Positions 7,078 to 13,617 of a stretch of DNA of 64,000 nt are shown here, piece after piece (within the stretch, counting starts at the first letter, position 1; each line of letters begins with the position of its first letter). The translations under genes and the position numbers were made by a program. The notes under the pieces are model-generated. The model was not told the origin of the DNA. It did not search any database and saw only the letters and a list, made by a program, of their open reading frames with translations. The stretch spans positions 1 through 64,000 of the forward strand of contig JAUJMY010000017.1 of the NCBI GenBank assembly GCA_030446625.1, read 5' to 3'. The DNA is from Gaiellaceae bacterium (lineage in GTDB: Bacteria > Actinomycetota > Thermoleophilia > Gaiellales > Gaiellaceae).

Positions 7078-7578
7078 GTGACGATGCTCAACGGGAGGCT
7101 CGAGCTCGGCGGCGTCGACATCGAGCCGCTGGCCGAGAAGGTCCTGGGCGCGTTCTGCGCGCGGACACAGACTCGGCTCGACTCACACGCACGCGAGGAG
7201 GCGCTGGCGTACTTGGTGAGCGAGGCGTGGAGGCTCAGCACGCACGTGTACGACGCGTCGAAGGGCGTGCCGCTCGAGCTCTATCTTCGGCGGCTGCTCT
7301 ACGTTCGCATGGTCGACTGGATGCGCTTGCATCTGGGCCGCTCGAAGTGGCAGTTCAGCGACAGGGTCCATACGCGTGAGCGCCCCCACGTCTCCTCGCT
7401 CGACGCTGCCCACGGAGAAGATGGTGGAACGGCTGGAGACGCTATCGCCGCGCCACCGGGACATCGTGAGGGACATGGCGATCCCGGTGCTCTTGCTCGG
7501 ATTCTCCGAGACGGAGGTGGCCGACGTGCTTGGGCTGACGTCGAAGACGGTGAGGCGGTGCCTCGCCGAGCTGCGTGA
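7078..7578 (+). CDS. Sigma factor-like protein, region 2-like part (split gene)
   Basis: Reading from GTG 7078, the first 120 residues resemble small sigma factors: an N-terminal helical part, then YDASKGVPLELYLRRLLYVR and MVDWMR like sigma region 2, then the linker RPHVSSLDAAHGEDGG. After about base 7440 this frame loses sigma character, while the frame one base later encodes a clear region 4 (next entry). A one-base shift between about 7425 and 7460 would give a 178-residue protein, a normal ECF length. It may therefore be one gene with a frameshift (real, programmed or an error), or two overlapping genes. As first gene of the rightward operon it probably directs element transcription. Confidence 0.65.
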   Translation: MTMLNGRLELGGVDIEPLAEKVLGAFCARTQTRLDSHAREEALAYLVSEAWRLSTHVYDASKGVPLELYLRRLLYVRMVDWMRLHLGRSKWQFSDRVHTRERPHVSSLDAAHGEDGGTAGDAIAAPPGHREGHGDPGALARILRDGGGRRAWADVEDGEAVPRRAA

Positions 7579-7612
7579 GGAACTCGAGCGCACCGCGACG
7601 TCCGATTCGTAG
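7376..7612 (+). CDS. Sigma region 4-like helix-turn-helix protein (second part of the split gene)
   Basis: The 78-residue frame starts at GTG 7376. It contains ERLETLSPRHRDIVRDMA followed by the helix-turn-helix GFSETEVADVLGLTSKTVRR, which matches sigma-70 region 4, the part that reads the -35 element. It overlaps the region 2-like frame by about 200 bp in a different frame. No good ribosome site precedes 7376, which favours production as a fusion with the upstream frame. If made alone it would be a small regulator of the GerE/sigma-4 type. Confidence 0.65.
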   Translation: MSAPTSPRSTLPTEKMVERLETLSPRHRDIVRDMAIPVLLLGFSETEVADVLGLTSKTVRRCLAELREELERTATSDS

Positions 7613-7618
7613 CCGACA

Positions 7619-7813
7619 ATGCCAAGTGAGTCGTCCTCGGCTCGTCGTGTGAAACGTCCCGGCGGCGCCCGCTTCGGCGGGCGTCAGTCGTTCCACAGAA
7701 CGCACGTCGTCCGAGGCCCTCGGCACAATCGGAGGGAGATGCTGGAGAAGATGATGGGCTGGACGCCCAACACGATGACGACGAGGCGACCGTGGATCGT
7801 GACGACGAGCTAA
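7619..7813 (+). CDS. Possible small basic protein
   Basis: A 64-codon frame starts at ATG 7619 directly after the sigma-like stop and overlaps the next gene in another frame. An internal ATG at 7739 sits behind a good ribosome site (GGAGGG) and would give a 24-residue peptide ending at the same stop, possibly coupling translation to the gene at 7792. The long version is basic, with no domain. I am unsure that either is made. Confidence 0.25.
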   Translation: MPSESSSARRVKRPGGARFGGRQSFHRTHVVRGPRHNRREMLEKMMGWTPNTMTTRRPWIVTTS

Positions 7814-8364
7814 GCCTCGTCGACAGCCTGCGGCCTCGCGATTTCGTGCTCGACGGCGCCGCGCACGACTCGACGGACGCGTACGCGAACGCGCGCCTCG
7901 CTCTCGCGCGGTCGCCGCGCGAAGAGCTGGAGGCGGTCGCCGCCATCCTCGAGACAACCGAGCGCGCCGGGATGACCGTCGCGGACGTGCTCGCGGAGCT
8001 CGGCGACGCGACGCGCGCGAAGCTCGAACCGTTGCTCGCTCGCGTGACGGCGCGCGACGTCGTCCGCGCTCGGCGCGAGCAGGAGTGCCTCCAGCGCGAG
8101 CTGCGCCGGGAACTTGACGCGATGCGACCGAAGAAGGCGCACCGTCGCGCCCAGCAGCAACGCAGGCTAGTCCGGCAGTGGAGAACACCTTGCCCGCCTC
8201 GCCGAATCCGTGCTCTTCGGACACGCTCGCCGCACGCGACGCGTCGCCGAACCGTCCGCGCACGGCCTCCAGGCTCATCTAGCGACGACGGTCCAGAACC
8301 TCCCGCCGGGCTAGCCGCCCGGCTCCTGCGGTTCCGCGCGCACCTTTTCCGAGGTGCGCGGTGA
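7792..8364 (+). CDS. Hypothetical element protein with helical core and basic tail
   Basis: The 190-residue product starts at GTG 7792, the only standard start after the last in-frame stop. Residues 1-125 look like a real soluble protein: acidic start, then helical sequence (REELEAVAAILETTERAGMT, VADVLAELGDATRAKLEPLL). The last 65 residues are Arg/Pro-rich and low in complexity. The stop overlaps the next start (GTGA at 8361-8364), which supports the reading frame to its end. No domain is recognised. Confidence 0.5.
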   Translation: MDRDDELSLVDSLRPRDFVLDGAAHDSTDAYANARLALARSPREELEAVAAILETTERAGMTVADVLAELGDATRAKLEPLLARVTARDVVRARREQECLQRELRRELDAMRPKKAHRRAQQQRRLVRQWRTPCPPRRIRALRTRSPHATRRRTVRARPPGSSSDDGPEPPAGLAARLLRFRAHLFRGAR

Positions 8365-8558
8365 GCGGCCACAGGATGCGCCGGGTTACACCGGCGAAGC
8401 CGTGCGGGACGCCGCTACAGCGCGCGCTCCTGCTGCTCGACGAGGCCGTGCGCGCCGCCCGCGAGGACGAGCGCGCCGACCGGGTGTTCGCCGAGCTGCT
8501 GGCCGACCGTGCCGCACGCGAAAACGCGCGGCTACTCGATCGGGAGGAGCGCCCGTGA
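8361..8558 (+). CDS. Hypothetical small protein
   Basis: The 65-residue product starts at GTG 8361 and ends in a 4-bp overlap with the next gene. It is a helical, Arg/Ala/Glu-rich protein (LLLLDEAVRAAREDERADR). No domain is recognised. It is part of the rightward chain of overlapping small genes. Confidence 0.5.
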   Translation: MSGHRMRRVTPAKPCGTPLQRALLLLDEAVRAAREDERADRVFAELLADRAARENARLLDREERP

Positions 8559-8782
8559 CGACGCCTACGTCGTGGACGCGCGCCGACGACGCGGAGCTCG
8601 CGCTGCTCGCCGACGAGCTCGTCCGGCACGCGTGGCCGGCGCGGCACGATCCTCGCGCGCGCGGGGCGATCCGCGAAGCCGTCAACACGATCACCGACTG
8701 GCGGCGGGCACGGATGCTCCGGACGCGCGCTGCGGCCCTGCGTGCGCGGCAGGACATCGCTGACTGGAGGGCCGCAGCGTGA
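8555..8782 (+). CDS. Hypothetical small protein
   Basis: The 75-residue product starts at GTG 8555 (GTGA overlap) and ends in the same kind of overlap with 8779. It is helical and basic, with the pattern TRADDAELALLADELVRHAW. No known domain is visible. Confidence 0.5.
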   Translation: MTTPTSWTRADDAELALLADELVRHAWPARHDPRARGAIREAVNTITDWRRARMLRTRAAALRARQDIADWRAAA

Positions 8783-8931
8783 GGCGGAAGCGGCCGGCCT
8801 TCTTCGACGGCTGGTGGACGGACCCCGCGACGGGGCGGCGCCTCCAGCGCGTGAGGCGCGCGGAGATGGCCGAGGTCTGGCGCCTCTGGACGAAGCACCG
8901 CGACATCCGCGAGGGGCGGGTGAGCGCGTGA
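8779..8931 (+). CDS. Very small aromatic-rich protein
   Basis: The 50-residue product starts at GTG 8779 and stops at 8931, with GTGA overlaps on both sides. The sequence RPAFFDGWWTDPATGRRLQR is compact and aromatic-rich, followed by a helix with AEVWRLWTKHRDIR. It is too short for most gene finders, but the exact overlaps make it convincing as one link of the operon. No function can be assigned. Confidence 0.55.
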   Translation: MRRKRPAFFDGWWTDPATGRRLQRVRRAEMAEVWRLWTKHRDIREGRVSA

Positions 8932-9167
8932 GAGAGACGGCCGCTGCGAAGGCTCGCCGCTACCTCACCGAAGGACGGCTGCGCATCCTCGAGGCCGACG
9001 AGCTCGGCGGCATCGCGCAGGTGGAGGTTCGTGGCGACTCCGGCCGCGTTTACGCCTGCGGCTGGGACTCCGAGGGCACGTTCTGCGACTGCGCGGCACG
9101 GAGCCACGACTGCGCGCACCTGCAAGCGCTGCGGCTGGTCGCGCTCGAGCCGGGAGAGGCGGCGTGA
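8928..9167 (+). CDS. SWIM zinc-finger-like protein
   Basis: The 79-residue product starts at GTG 8928 (GTGA overlap). It begins with a helix (AAAKARRYLTEGRLRILEAD), then a beta segment (QVEVRGDSGRVYACGWD) and the zinc signature CDCAARSHDCAH, which fits the CxCx(n)CxH pattern of SWIM domains. Small SWIM proteins are frequent in actinobacterial phages and probably bind DNA or protein partners. It is the last clear gene of the rightward operon. Confidence 0.7.
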   Translation: MRETAAAKARRYLTEGRLRILEADELGGIAQVEVRGDSGRVYACGWDSEGTFCDCAARSHDCAHLQALRLVALEPGEAA

Positions 9168-9172
9168 CGCCG

Positions 9173-10705
9173 TCAGCTCGCCGCGAGCTCGGCCACGCGT
9201 GGGTTCGCGTCCTCGCGGCGCGGCACCCCGACGTCCGCTTTCGCCTCATCGGGCCAGACGAACGAGGCGAGCGGGACGCGATGGCCGCGACGGGGGAGAT
9301 CCTCGGGCGCCTCTCCGCGCCAGAGGACGAGCGTGCGACGCTCGACGGCGACGTTCGGGCCGGTTCGGCGAACGAACACCGCATCGACGGAGGCCGTGAG
9401 TAGCGTGCGGCGCTCCGACACCGTCAGCGTCGGCCACGCGTCGACAAGCGCAGCGGGCGTGAGCGCGAGCGGCCCGTTGAGCGCGCCACGCTGCCGCGCG
9501 TCGGCCAGCTTCCGGTCAGCATCCGCGACGGCGGATGCGCGCACTTCGACGGCGTTCCGGTACGGGACGTCACCGAGCATCGCCCGGAGCGACGTGTCCG
9601 CAAGGAACGCCTCGAGCTCGTGTTCGGCGGCCTCGAGTTCACGCAGCGCGCTCTCAACGGCGACGTTTGCCTCCACCGCTTCCGCTAGCGGGCCGCCATC
9701 GTCGAGCGCGTCGAGAAACAGTCGCTCAACGTGCGGGTCGAGCACGCGGGCGAGGACACTCGCAGGCTCCGGGCACTTCCCGGCGGCGTGGCGGCCGCGG
9801 CAGCGGTACAGGCCGAGCCGTTCACCGTTCCTGCCGCGCATGCTGTCCGGCTTCAAGAGATACCGACAGCCGGCGCAGCGGACGAGCCCTGAGAGCAGCA
9901 GCCCGTCGCCCTTGCGGGGAACGGAGACATGACGGTCACCCTGGGCGGCCTGCCATTCGGCGGGGGAGACGAGCGGTGCGTGCGCGCTCGCGTTCGTGTA
10001 CTCGCCGCTGCGCGCTTCGCCGAGATAGACGCGGTTGCGAATGATCTTGGCCGCCGCTGCACCGGTCCAGCCGCCGTTCCCGTAGGGGCCGACGATGCCG
10101 CTCGCGTCGAGGAACCGCGCGAGCGCCGTCCAGCCCTCACCCCGAGCGCGCCGCAGGAAGAGGTCGCGAATCACGGGAGCGGCGACGGGATCGGGCTCGA
10201 GCCGCTTGTCCTCGCGCTTTCGGTAGCCCGTGGGCGTACGGCTGGCGACGTGGATGCCACGCTCGACGGCGCTCTTGCGGGACACTGCGAACCCTTCGCG
10301 GCGGGCGTCGAGCTCTTCCTCGGCGAGTCCGGCGAGCAGGCCGAGGAACGCCTTTGCCATCGGCTGCCCGGAGTCGAAGTCCTCGGCGATGATGCGCCCG
10401 CCGGCAGCGGTGATCCTTGTCGCGACTTCGACCGAGTCGAGCAGGTCGCGGGAGAAGCGGGACAGCTTCCAGAGGATCACGCCCTCGGACTCGCCGCGCT
10501 CGACCCGCTCAACGAGGCGGCCGAGTTTGCGATCGTTGATCCGCTTCCCGCCGGAGACGTCCTTCTCCTCGACGATCTCGCCGAGCGTGGTGCCCTTCGC
10601 GGCGGCGATGCGCTTGATCGAGTCGCGCTGCAACGTCGGGCTCAGGAACGAGTCGCCCGCGCGGCCGCCGACGCGGGAGACACGAACGTAGGCGTCGTAG
10701 CTCAT
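9173..10705 (-). CDS. int: Large serine recombinase (integrase)
   Basis: The 510-residue product starts at ATG 10705; 6 upstream codons are open but lack merit. Residues 1-145 are the resolvase catalytic domain, with YVRVSR (catalytic Ser10) and LWKLSRFSRDLLDSVEVA carrying active-site arginines. Residues 165-260 are the recombinase DNA-binding domain (GYRKRE...DLFLRRARGEGW...YGNGGWTGAAAAKIIRNRVY). A zinc ribbon (CAGC...YRCRGRHAAGKCPEP) and a C-terminal coiled coil follow. It inserts the element at a short site in comEC and, with a directionality factor, removes it. The start codon is only about 20 bp from the crossover core, so its promoter spans the attachment site. Confidence 0.95.
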   Translation of the reverse strand: MSYDAYVRVSRVGGRAGDSFLSPTLQRDSIKRIAAAKGTTLGEIVEEKDVSGGKRINDRKLGRLVERVERGESEGVILWKLSRFSRDLLDSVEVATRITAAGGRIIAEDFDSGQPMAKAFLGLLAGLAEEELDARREGFAVSRKSAVERGIHVASRTPTGYRKREDKRLEPDPVAAPVIRDLFLRRARGEGWTALARFLDASGIVGPYGNGGWTGAAAAKIIRNRVYLGEARSGEYTNASAHAPLVSPAEWQAAQGDRHVSVPRKGDGLLLSGLVRCAGCRYLLKPDSMRGRNGERLGLYRCRGRHAAGKCPEPASVLARVLDPHVERLFLDALDDGGPLAEAVEANVAVESALRELEAAEHELEAFLADTSLRAMLGDVPYRNAVEVRASAVADADRKLADARQRGALNGPLALTPAALVDAWPTLTVSERRTLLTASVDAVFVRRTGPNVAVERRTLVLWRGEAPEDLPRRGHRVPLASFVWPDEAKADVGVPRREDANPRVAELAAS

Positions 10706-10712
10706 GTGGGCC

Positions 10713-10741
10713 AGTATAAACACGCTCCTGGCGGTGTCGGG
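10713..10741 (-). promoter_or_regulatory. Integrase promoter spanning the attachment site
   Basis: On the minus strand TATACT (10718-10713) lies 7 bp before the integrase ATG. A CCGACA hexamer (10741-10736) lies 17 bp further upstream, beyond the CTCCT core and therefore in comEC DNA. In the excised circle the -35 position would instead be filled by TTGCAA from the element left end (811-806) with an 18-bp spacer. Confidence 0.5.
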
Positions 10742-10745
10742 GCAG
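10715..10745. other. attR: right junction of the element in comEC
   Basis: Element DNA (CCAGTATAAACACG) meets comEC DNA (GGCGGTGTCGGGGCAG) at the CTCCT core 10725-10729, the partner of 794-798. The comEC frame continues without loss or gain of a base. Confidence 0.75.
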
Positions 10746-12285
10746 AACGTCGCGTTCCTCGCGGGCGGCGTGCTCGGGCTCGTGTGGCTGCTCGGGATCT
10801 CGCGCTGGGCCGGGCAGGTCGCCGTCCTCGCAGCGATCGCCGGCTACGTCGCCGCCGTCGGCTGGCAGCCGTCGGTCGTCCGCGCGGGCGTCGCGGGCTC
10901 GCTCGCCGCGCTCGCGTGGCTCGCGTCGCGTCCACGCGACCGCTGGTACTTCGTCCTCCTCGGCGCGATCGTCCTCCTCGCGTGGAACCCGTACAGCCTG
11001 CTCGAGGCCGGGTTCCAGCTCTCGTTCGCGGCCGTCGCCGCGATCTTCATCGCCGTCCCGCGCGTCGAGCGCGTCCTCGACGGCTACCCGGTCCCGCGCC
11101 GCCTCGCGCCCGTCGTCGCGGTCGCCGCGGTATGCGGTGCCGTCACTGCGCCGATCCTCTGGCTCCAGTTCGGCTCGGTGCCGATCTTCAGCGTGCTGAG
11201 CAACGCGCTCGCGGCTCCGGTCGTCGCGCCGCTGCTCGGGTTCGGGCTGGCGGCGGCCGCGTTGCACCCGGTGCTCCCGGGCGCCGCGGGGGCACTCGCG
11301 TGGCTGAACGGATGGCTCGCGGCGTACCTCGCGGCGTGCGCGAGGCTCGTCGGCGGGCTGCCGCACGCCGAGGTGACGACGTGGGGCGGGATCGCCCTCC
11401 TCTGCGGCGTGTTCGCGCTCCCGCTCGTGTGGCGGCGGGTGCCACGCCGGTCGCGTGCGGCGGCCGTCATCACGCTGGCCGCAGTGCTGGCGCTCGTCGC
11501 GGCGTGGAGGCTCGTGCCGCGCGACGTCCCGCCGCCCGCCGGGCTGCGGGTCACGTTCCTCGACGTGGGCCAGGGCGACGCCGTCCTCGTGCAGACGCCC
11601 TCGGCGGCCGTGCTCGTGGACCAGGGGCCGCCCGAGGCGGACGTCGCCGAGCAGCTGCGCCGCCTCGGTCTGCGGCGACTCTCGCTCCTCGTGCTCACGC
11701 ACCCTCAGCGCGACCACATCGGCGGAGCCGCGGAGGTCGTCGACAGCGTCGACGTGGACACGATTCTCGATCCGCGCCTCGCCGTGGGAAGCCCGCACGA
11801 GCGCGCCGCGCTGGCGGCCGCGCGCCGCCGCGGTGTTCCAATCGTGGTGGCGCGCGCGGGCGCCTCGTACCGGCTCGGCAAGCTGCGCCTCCGCGTGCTC
11901 TGGCCGCAGGGGCGCGGGTCGCCGAGCGAGGATCCGAACGAAAACGCGACCGTCCTGCTCGTCTCCTACGGGAGCGTCGACGCGTTGCTCACGGCAGACG
12001 CCGAGGCGCACGTGACGACGCTGCTGCGGCCGCCGCCGGTGGAGATCCTGAAGATCGCGCACCACGGCTCGGCCGACCCGTTGCTGCCGACGCTGCTCCG
12101 GCTCGTGCGGCCGCGAGTGGCCGTCATCTCCGTCGGCGATAACAACGACTACGGGCATCCGGCGCCGGCGACCCTGGCAGCGCTGGACGCCGCGCCGGGC
12201 CTCGCCGTCTACCGCACGGACCGCGACGGCCGCGTCACGATCGAGAGCGACGGCGCGGCGCTCGAGGTGCGGAAGACGCGCTGAC

Positions 12286-12291
12286 TATCAT
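12286..12291 (+). promoter_or_regulatory. -10 element of holA (leaderless arrangement)
   Basis: TATCAT ends 6 nt before the GTG start at 12298, so the transcript should begin at or beside the start codon. There is no ribosome site. Confidence 0.5.
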
Positions 12292-12297
12292 CGCCGC

Positions 12298-13278
12298 GTG
12301 GCGGACGAGCTCGCGCCGGCCTACCTGATCACCGGCGGCGACCGTCCGAAGATCGCGCGCGCGCTCCAGCGGCTGCGCGCCCGGATCGGCGAGGAGGGGG
12401 TCGAGGTACTGTCGGCGCGCGAGGCGGGCGGCGCCGACGCGGTCGCGGCCTGCAACGCTCTGGGCTTGTTCGGCGGGAGCTCGAGGCTCGTGCTCGTGAC
12501 GGAGGTCGAGCGGTGGAAGGCGGCGGACGCGAAGGCCGTCGCCGAGTACCTCGGCGCGCCCTCGCCGGCGACGGTCCTCGCGCTCGTCGGAGACGTGAAG
12601 TCGGAGTCGGCGCTCGGCAAGGCGTGCGCGAAGGCGGGAGAGGTGCTCGTCTACGACGTCGCGAAGAAGCAGCTTCCGCGCTGGGTCGCGGAGCAGTTCG
12701 CGCGGGCGGGCGCGAGCGCCGGCGAGGACGCGTGCAGGACGCTGGTCGAGCTTGTCGGCGACGACCTCGACGAGCTCGCGACGGAGATCGACAAGCTCGC
12801 GACCTGGGCGGCGGGCGAGCCGATCGGGGCGCGCGAGGTCGAGCTCCTCGCCGCCGGGCGCGCGGAGACGTCGATCTTCGCGCTCACGGACGCGTGGGGT
12901 CGGCGCGACATCGCCGGGGTCCTCGAGGCGGCCGAGGCGCTGCTCGAGCGCTCGGGGCGGCCGCGCCGGGACGAGCTCCCGCGCCTCGCCGGCTCGCTGG
13001 CGAGCCACGTCGCGCGCGTCCGCGCCTGCCAGGCGGTCGCGGCGGAGGGCGCTCGCCCGCGCGACGCCGCGGTGCGGCTGAAGATGCACCCCTTCGCCGC
13101 GGAGAAGGGATTCGCGCAGGCGGCGAACTTCAGCGTCGACGAGCTGCGCGGGGCAACGGTTCGGCTCGCCGAGCTCGACCTCGCGCTGAAGGGCGGCAGC
13201 CGCCTCGCGGGCGACCTCGAGCTCCAGCGCGCGCTCGTCGACGTGACGCGGCCGGCGGACGCAGCCGAGCCGGAGTAG
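12298..13278 (+). CDS. holA: DNA polymerase III delta subunit
   Basis: The 326-residue product is the clamp-loader delta subunit, which opens the beta sliding clamp during replication. The N-terminus PAYLITGGDRPKIARALQRL replaces the canonical P-loop, as in the family. The segments LFGGSSRLVLVTEVERWK, WVAEQFARAGASAGEDACRT and LVGDDLDELATEIDKLATWA match the conserved domains I-II, and the C-terminal collar domain follows. Length is normal. The GTG start lies 6 nt behind a TATCAT -10 box with no ribosome site, which suggests a leaderless mRNA. It is flanked by comEC and a convergent rpsT. Confidence 0.93.
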   Translation: MADELAPAYLITGGDRPKIARALQRLRARIGEEGVEVLSAREAGGADAVAACNALGLFGGSSRLVLVTEVERWKAADAKAVAEYLGAPSPATVLALVGDVKSESALGKACAKAGEVLVYDVAKKQLPRWVAEQFARAGASAGEDACRTLVELVGDDLDELATEIDKLATWAAGEPIGAREVELLAAGRAETSIFALTDAWGRRDIAGVLEAAEALLERSGRPRRDELPRLAGSLASHVARVRACQAVAAEGARPRDAAVRLKMHPFAAEKGFAQAANFSVDELRGATVRLAELDLALKGGSRLAGDLELQRALVDVTRPADAAEPE

Positions 13279-13542
13279 CTACGACGCGCGCGAGCGCAGC
13301 CGCGCAGCCTGCGCCTTCTTGCGCGCGGCGGCGTTGCGGTGCAGTGCGCCCTTCGAGGCGGCCTTGTCGATCCAGCGGACGAGCGCGCGGTGCTCGGTTT
13401 CCACGCGGTCGCTGTCGCCTGCGGCGGCGGCGGCCTCGAGGCGCCGCGTGAGCGTCTTCACCGTCGAGCGGTAGCGCAGGTTCTCGAGCCGCTCGCGGGC
13501 CGCGATCCCGACCCGCTTCTTCTGCTGCTGGATGTTCGGCAT
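13279..13542 (-). CDS. rpsT: 30S ribosomal protein S20
   Basis: The 87-residue product starts at ATG 13542 with MPNIQQQKKRVGIAARERLE and has the two long basic helices typical of S20, ending KKAQAARLRSRAS. S20 binds 16S rRNA early in small-subunit assembly. It lies on the opposite strand between holA and murJ, a usual place next to holA. A strong hairpin (13551-13572) precedes the start in its leader. Confidence 0.95.
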   Translation of the reverse strand: MPNIQQQKKRVGIAARERLENLRYRSTVKTLTRRLEAAAAAGDSDRVETEHRALVRWIDKAASKGALHRNAAARKKAQAARLRSRAS

Positions 13543-13550
13543 GACGTAAA

Positions 13551-13572
13551 GGCGCCCGCAGGAGCGGGCGCC
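13551..13572 (-). promoter_or_regulatory. Hairpin in the rpsT leader
   Basis: GGCGCCCGC (13551-13559) and GCGGGCGCC (13564-13572) form a 9-bp stem with a 4-nt loop. On the rpsT strand it is followed by TTTACGTC and the ATG. It could serve attenuation or autoregulation by S20. Confidence 0.5.
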
Positions 13573-13604
13573 GCGATCGTACCAGAGGCGACCAGGCCCC
13601 TCCC

Positions 13605-13610
13605 TATACT
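13605..13610 (+). promoter_or_regulatory. -10 element of murJ (leaderless arrangement)
   Basis: TATACT ends 7 nt before the murJ GTG. No ribosome site is present between them. Confidence 0.55.
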
Positions 13611-13617
13611 CGCGCGC

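Larger units (their letters stand above)
799..10729. mobile_element. 9.9 kb serine-integrase element inserted in comEC (satellite-like or reduced prophage)
   Basis: The boundaries come from the split of comEC and from the large serine recombinase gene whose start lies about 20 bp from the right junction. Gene content is phage-like: excisionase-type HTH, HNH endonuclease, P27-like small terminase, tape-measure protein with a peptidase domain, sigma-like factor, SWIM protein and many small overlapping genes. Capsid, portal, large terminase, tail tube, lysis and replication genes are absent. The tight 4-bp overlaps between neighbouring genes argue that this compact layout is not just random decay. 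It could be a helper-dependent satellite, a reduced prophage, or a regulatory element controlling comEC by excision. Confidence 0.85.
10704..12284 (+). pseudogene. comEC: ComEC/Rec2 DNA-uptake channel, 3' fragment
   Basis: From base 10725 this frame is ComEC: LLAVSGQNVAFL opens the competence domain, 8-9 hydrophobic helices follow (for example WNPYSLLEAGFQLSFAAVAA), and from about residue 285 there is the metallo-beta-lactamase-like domain (VTFLDVGQGDAVLV, LTHPQRDHIGGA, LKIAHHGS). An ATG at 10704 lies in element DNA and could give an N-truncated protein, but the upstream channel part is missing. The full gene is restored only after excision. holA follows, as is common for comEC in actinobacteria. 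Confidence 0.9.

Noticed and set aside
9164-9403. Open frame on the plus strand overlapping the integrase 3' end, linked to the SWIM gene by GTGA
   Set aside because: It lies almost entirely antisense to the integrase coding sequence and has no recognisable features; the integrase frame is clearly the real one, although the GTGA link is suggestive.
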